Source: Primorskyibacter marinus
GTDB lineage: Bacteria; Pseudomonadota; Alphaproteobacteria; Rhodobacterales; Rhodobacteraceae
NCBI RefSeq assembly: GCF_003313245.1
Contig: NZ_QJSD01000001.1
Location: forward strand, 682,001-746,000
Reading direction: 5' to 3'
Length of the DNA: 64,000 bases
Shown here: piece after piece, positions 62,068-64,000 of the stretch
Position numbering within the stretch: the stretch's first letter is position 1
Layout of the letters: every line of letters starts with the position of its first letter
The notes under the pieces: model-generated
Database searches by the model: none
The model's input: the letters and a program-made list of their open reading frames with translations, nothing else
Told to the model about the DNA's origin: nothing
Position numbers and translations under genes: made by a program

Positions 62068-63678
62068 TCACACCGCATCCCGGATCAGCTTCCACCGCAC
62101 CGCATCCAGCAATGCCTCGAACGAGGCGTCTACGATGTTTGCGCTGACCCCCACCGTGGACCAGCGCCGCCCCTGCCCGTCCTGACTGTCGATGATGACG
62201 CGCGTCACGGCCTCGGTGCCGCCCTGGGTGATGCGCACCTTGAAATCGACCAGCCCCATATCGGCCAGAACAGCCGAATACTGCCCCAGATCCTTGACCA
62301 GCGCCTGCCACAAAGCATTCACCGGACCGCGATCCATACCGCTGGCATCCATCGACTCGCTGACCGACTGGCGCTTTTCACCATCGACTTTCACGACCAC
62401 CACAGCCTCGGACAGCGAGACCATCTTGTCATACTTGTTCTTGCGCCGCTCCACCGTCACCCGGTAGCGTTTGACCTCGAAAAATTCCGCCATCAGCCCC
62501 AGCTCGTCCCGCGCCAACAGCTCGAAACTGGCCTGCGCGGTGTCATAGGAATAGCCCTCGGATTCCCGCGCCTTGATCCGGTCAAGGATCCGCGCCAGTG
62601 CCGGATCACCAACAGCAACCTCCAGCCCCGCCTCTGCCAGACGCCGCCGCAGGTTCGACTGCCCCGCCTGGTTCGACATCGGGATCACCCGCCTGTTGCC
62701 GACCTCGCCGGGATCAATATGCTCATAGGTCGTGGGATCCTTGAGGATCGCGCTGGCGTGCAGCCCCGCCTTATGCGCAAAGGCCGAAGACCCAACATAG
62801 GGTGCCTGTTTCCACGGCACCCGGTTGAGGATATCGTCCAGCATCCGGCTGACCTTGGTCAAGCCTTCCAGCGCCTCAAGGCTGACCCCGGTCTGAAACC
62901 GGCTGGCATAGGGCTCTTTCAACAGCAGCGTCGGGATCAGCGAGGTCAGATTGGCATTGCCGCAGCGTTCGCCCAATCCGTTCAGCGTGCCCTGAATCTG
63001 CCTTGCCCCCGCCAGCACCGCCGCCAGAGACCCCGCCACGGCGTTTTCCGTATCATTATGGGTGTGAATGCCCAGACGCGCGCCGGGAATGCCCGCGGCA
63101 ATCACCTCGCGCACGGCCCGTGCAATCTCATCCGGCAGCGTTCCGCCATTGGTATCGCACAGCACGATCCAGCGCGCGCCAGCCTTTAGCGCCGCGCGCA
63201 GGCAGTCCAGCGCATAAGCAGGGTCGGATTTGTACCCGTCAAAGAAATGCTCGGCGTCGAAAAGCGCCTCGCGCCCCTGCGACACCAGATGCGCGATCGA
63301 GGCGCGGATATTCTCGACATTCTCTTCCAGCGAGATGCCCAGCGCGGTGCGCACATGAAATTCGTGGCTCTTGCCCACCAGACAGACAGAGGGCGTGCCC
63401 GCATTCATCACCCCCGCCAATACCTCGTCATTGGCGGCAGAGCGTCCGGCCCGCTTGGTCATGCCAAAGGCCACCAACATGGCCCGCATCCCCGGCACCT
63501 CATCAAAAAACGCGCTGTCCGTGGGATTGGCCCCCGGCCAGCCCCCCTCGACATGGTCCAGCCCCAACCCATCCAACGCCGCCGCAATCCGCAACTTCTC
63601 GGCGGTCGAGAATTGCACCCCCTGCGTCTGCTGCCCATCGCGCAAGGTGGTGTCGTAGAGATAAAGGCGTTCGGTCAT
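62068..63678 (-). CDS. cimA: (R)-citramalate synthase
   Basis: 536 aa. HMGL-like catalytic barrel: LYDTTLRDGQQTQGVQFS, EGGWPGANPTD, LCDTNGGTLPDEI, GIHTHNDTENAVAGSLAAVLAGARQIQGTLNGLGERCGN (metal His-x-His). A LeuA dimer/regulatory domain follows from about residue 400 (ERRKNKYDKM; ESMDASGMDRGPVNALW). Condenses pyruvate and acetyl-CoA in isoleucine synthesis. Length and EGG/GERCGN motifs separate CimA from LeuA. Confidence 0.93.
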   Translation of the reverse strand: MTERLYLYDTTLRDGQQTQGVQFSTAEKLRIAAALDGLGLDHVEGGWPGANPTDSAFFDEVPGMRAMLVAFGMTKRAGRSAANDEVLAGVMNAGTPSVCLVGKSHEFHVRTALGISLEENVENIRASIAHLVSQGREALFDAEHFFDGYKSDPAYALDCLRAALKAGARWIVLCDTNGGTLPDEIARAVREVIAAGIPGARLGIHTHNDTENAVAGSLAAVLAGARQIQGTLNGLGERCGNANLTSLIPTLLLKEPYASRFQTGVSLEALEGLTKVSRMLDDILNRVPWKQAPYVGSSAFAHKAGLHASAILKDPTTYEHIDPGEVGNRRVIPMSNQAGQSNLRRRLAEAGLEVAVGDPALARILDRIKARESEGYSYDTAQASFELLARDELGLMAEFFEVKRYRVTVERRKNKYDKMVSLSEAVVVVKVDGEKRQSVSESMDASGMDRGPVNALWQALVKDLGQYSAVLADMGLVDFKVRITQGGTEAVTRVIIDSQDGQGRRWSTVGVSANIVDASFEALLDAVRWKLIRDAV

Positions 63679-63808
63679 CTTACGCGCCCCTTGTGTGACA
63701 AAGGCAGCTTTGGATTGAGGGAACGGGCCGTCGGTGGCTGCCCTTGGTTTGCAAGATTAATTGCAGTCAACTTTGATTGTGCCTTTCCGTATACAAACAG
63801 CTCGACCA

Positions 63809-64000
63809 CTACAGGGCCTCCAATTTCTTAGGATCGAAATCAGCCGTCTTTTCCCACGCCATGTTTCCCGCATGGGTATCCATCGGTTTCACTCCGGCGG
63901 ACCGCAGGATGTCCCTAATTCTATCGGCCTCGGCAAAATCTTTACTTTGGCGCGCATCACGTCTTGCCAACATAAGCGCGATTATTTTGTCGTCATGGCT
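63809..64000 (-). CDS. cysS: Cysteinyl-tRNA synthetase, C-terminal fragment (rest outside window)
   Basis: The frame is open from the right edge to the TAG at 63809-63811 (63 residues). It reads IIALMLARRDARQSKDFAEADRIRDILRSAGV, then DTHAGNMAWEK: the end of CysRS, where R-x2-A-R-x2-K-D-F-A-x-A-D-x-I-R is the family consensus. It aminoacylates tRNA-Cys. 130 bp without a gene separate it from cimA. Confidence 0.85.
   Translation of the reverse strand, partial: SHDDKIIALMLARRDARQSKDFAEADRIRDILRSAGVKPMDTHAGNMAWEKTADFDPKKLEAL

Noticed and set aside
1-64000. CRISPR arrays, rRNA or tRNA genes, tandem repeats
   Set aside because: No regularly spaced repeat, no tRNA-like cloverleaf and no rRNA segment was recognised on reading through.

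Overview
The window reads as chromosomal DNA of a marine, Roseobacter-type alphaproteobacterium (Rhodobacteraceae). The DNA is GC-rich, and housekeeping genes typical of that group sit at the right edge: citramalate synthase, a squalene/phytoene-synthase-like protein, and the end of cysS. No rRNA or tRNA gene was seen. Gene identities rest on motifs and remembered family sequences, not on a computed search.

Left edge (1-6 kb): a truncated cupredoxin and a coupled periplasmic protein, a tyrosine-recombinase remnant, a beta-lactamase-like/META fusion protein, a small membrane protein, an SDR remnant with an internal deletion, an intact SDR, and a winged-helix regulator.

Centre (about 6.9-57.1 kb): one very large catabolic cluster. 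It encodes close homologues of nearly the whole mycobacterial pathway for the last two steroid rings (C/D rings, the HIP pathway). These are a FadD3-like CoA ligase (19.2-20.8 kb), FadE30 (30.0-31.2), FadE31 plus a partner (14.2-16.4), FadA6 (16.4-17.6), EchA20 (26.7-27.5), IpdC (27.5-28.5), IpdF (25.9-26.7) and IpdA/IpdB (52.3-54.0). Around them lie two branched-chain-type ABC importers with different domain fusions, 11 SDRs, four SnoaL-like proteins, a second thiolase, a second CoA ligase, a FadB-like fusion, a MaoC hydratase, an OYE-type reductase, an acyl-CoA dehydrogenase/phosphotransferase pair of the ACAD10/11 type, a LuxR-type regulator and a TetR regulator. No ring A/B genes (ketosteroid dehydrogenase, 9-alpha-hydroxylase, meta-cleavage dioxygenase) are present. 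The upper pathway must therefore be elsewhere, or the substrate is a smaller hydrindane-like or polycyclic compound.

The most striking non-coding signal is a 19-bp motif, TAGTCC-NNN-CRGACGATGY in gene-sense orientation. It occurs 13 times, always 50-105 nt upstream of the first gene of a transcription unit and always in the same orientation relative to that gene. It marks essentially every operon of the cluster and nothing outside it, so it looks like the operator or activator site of one undescribed regulon that delimits the pathway.

Right edge (57.1-64 kb): a degenerate stretch with a frameshifted mobile-element-like ORF, then ordinary chromosomal genes: carboxylesterase, AlkA-type glycosylase, MFS transporter, squalene/phytoene-synthase-like protein, CimA, and the C-terminus of CysS.
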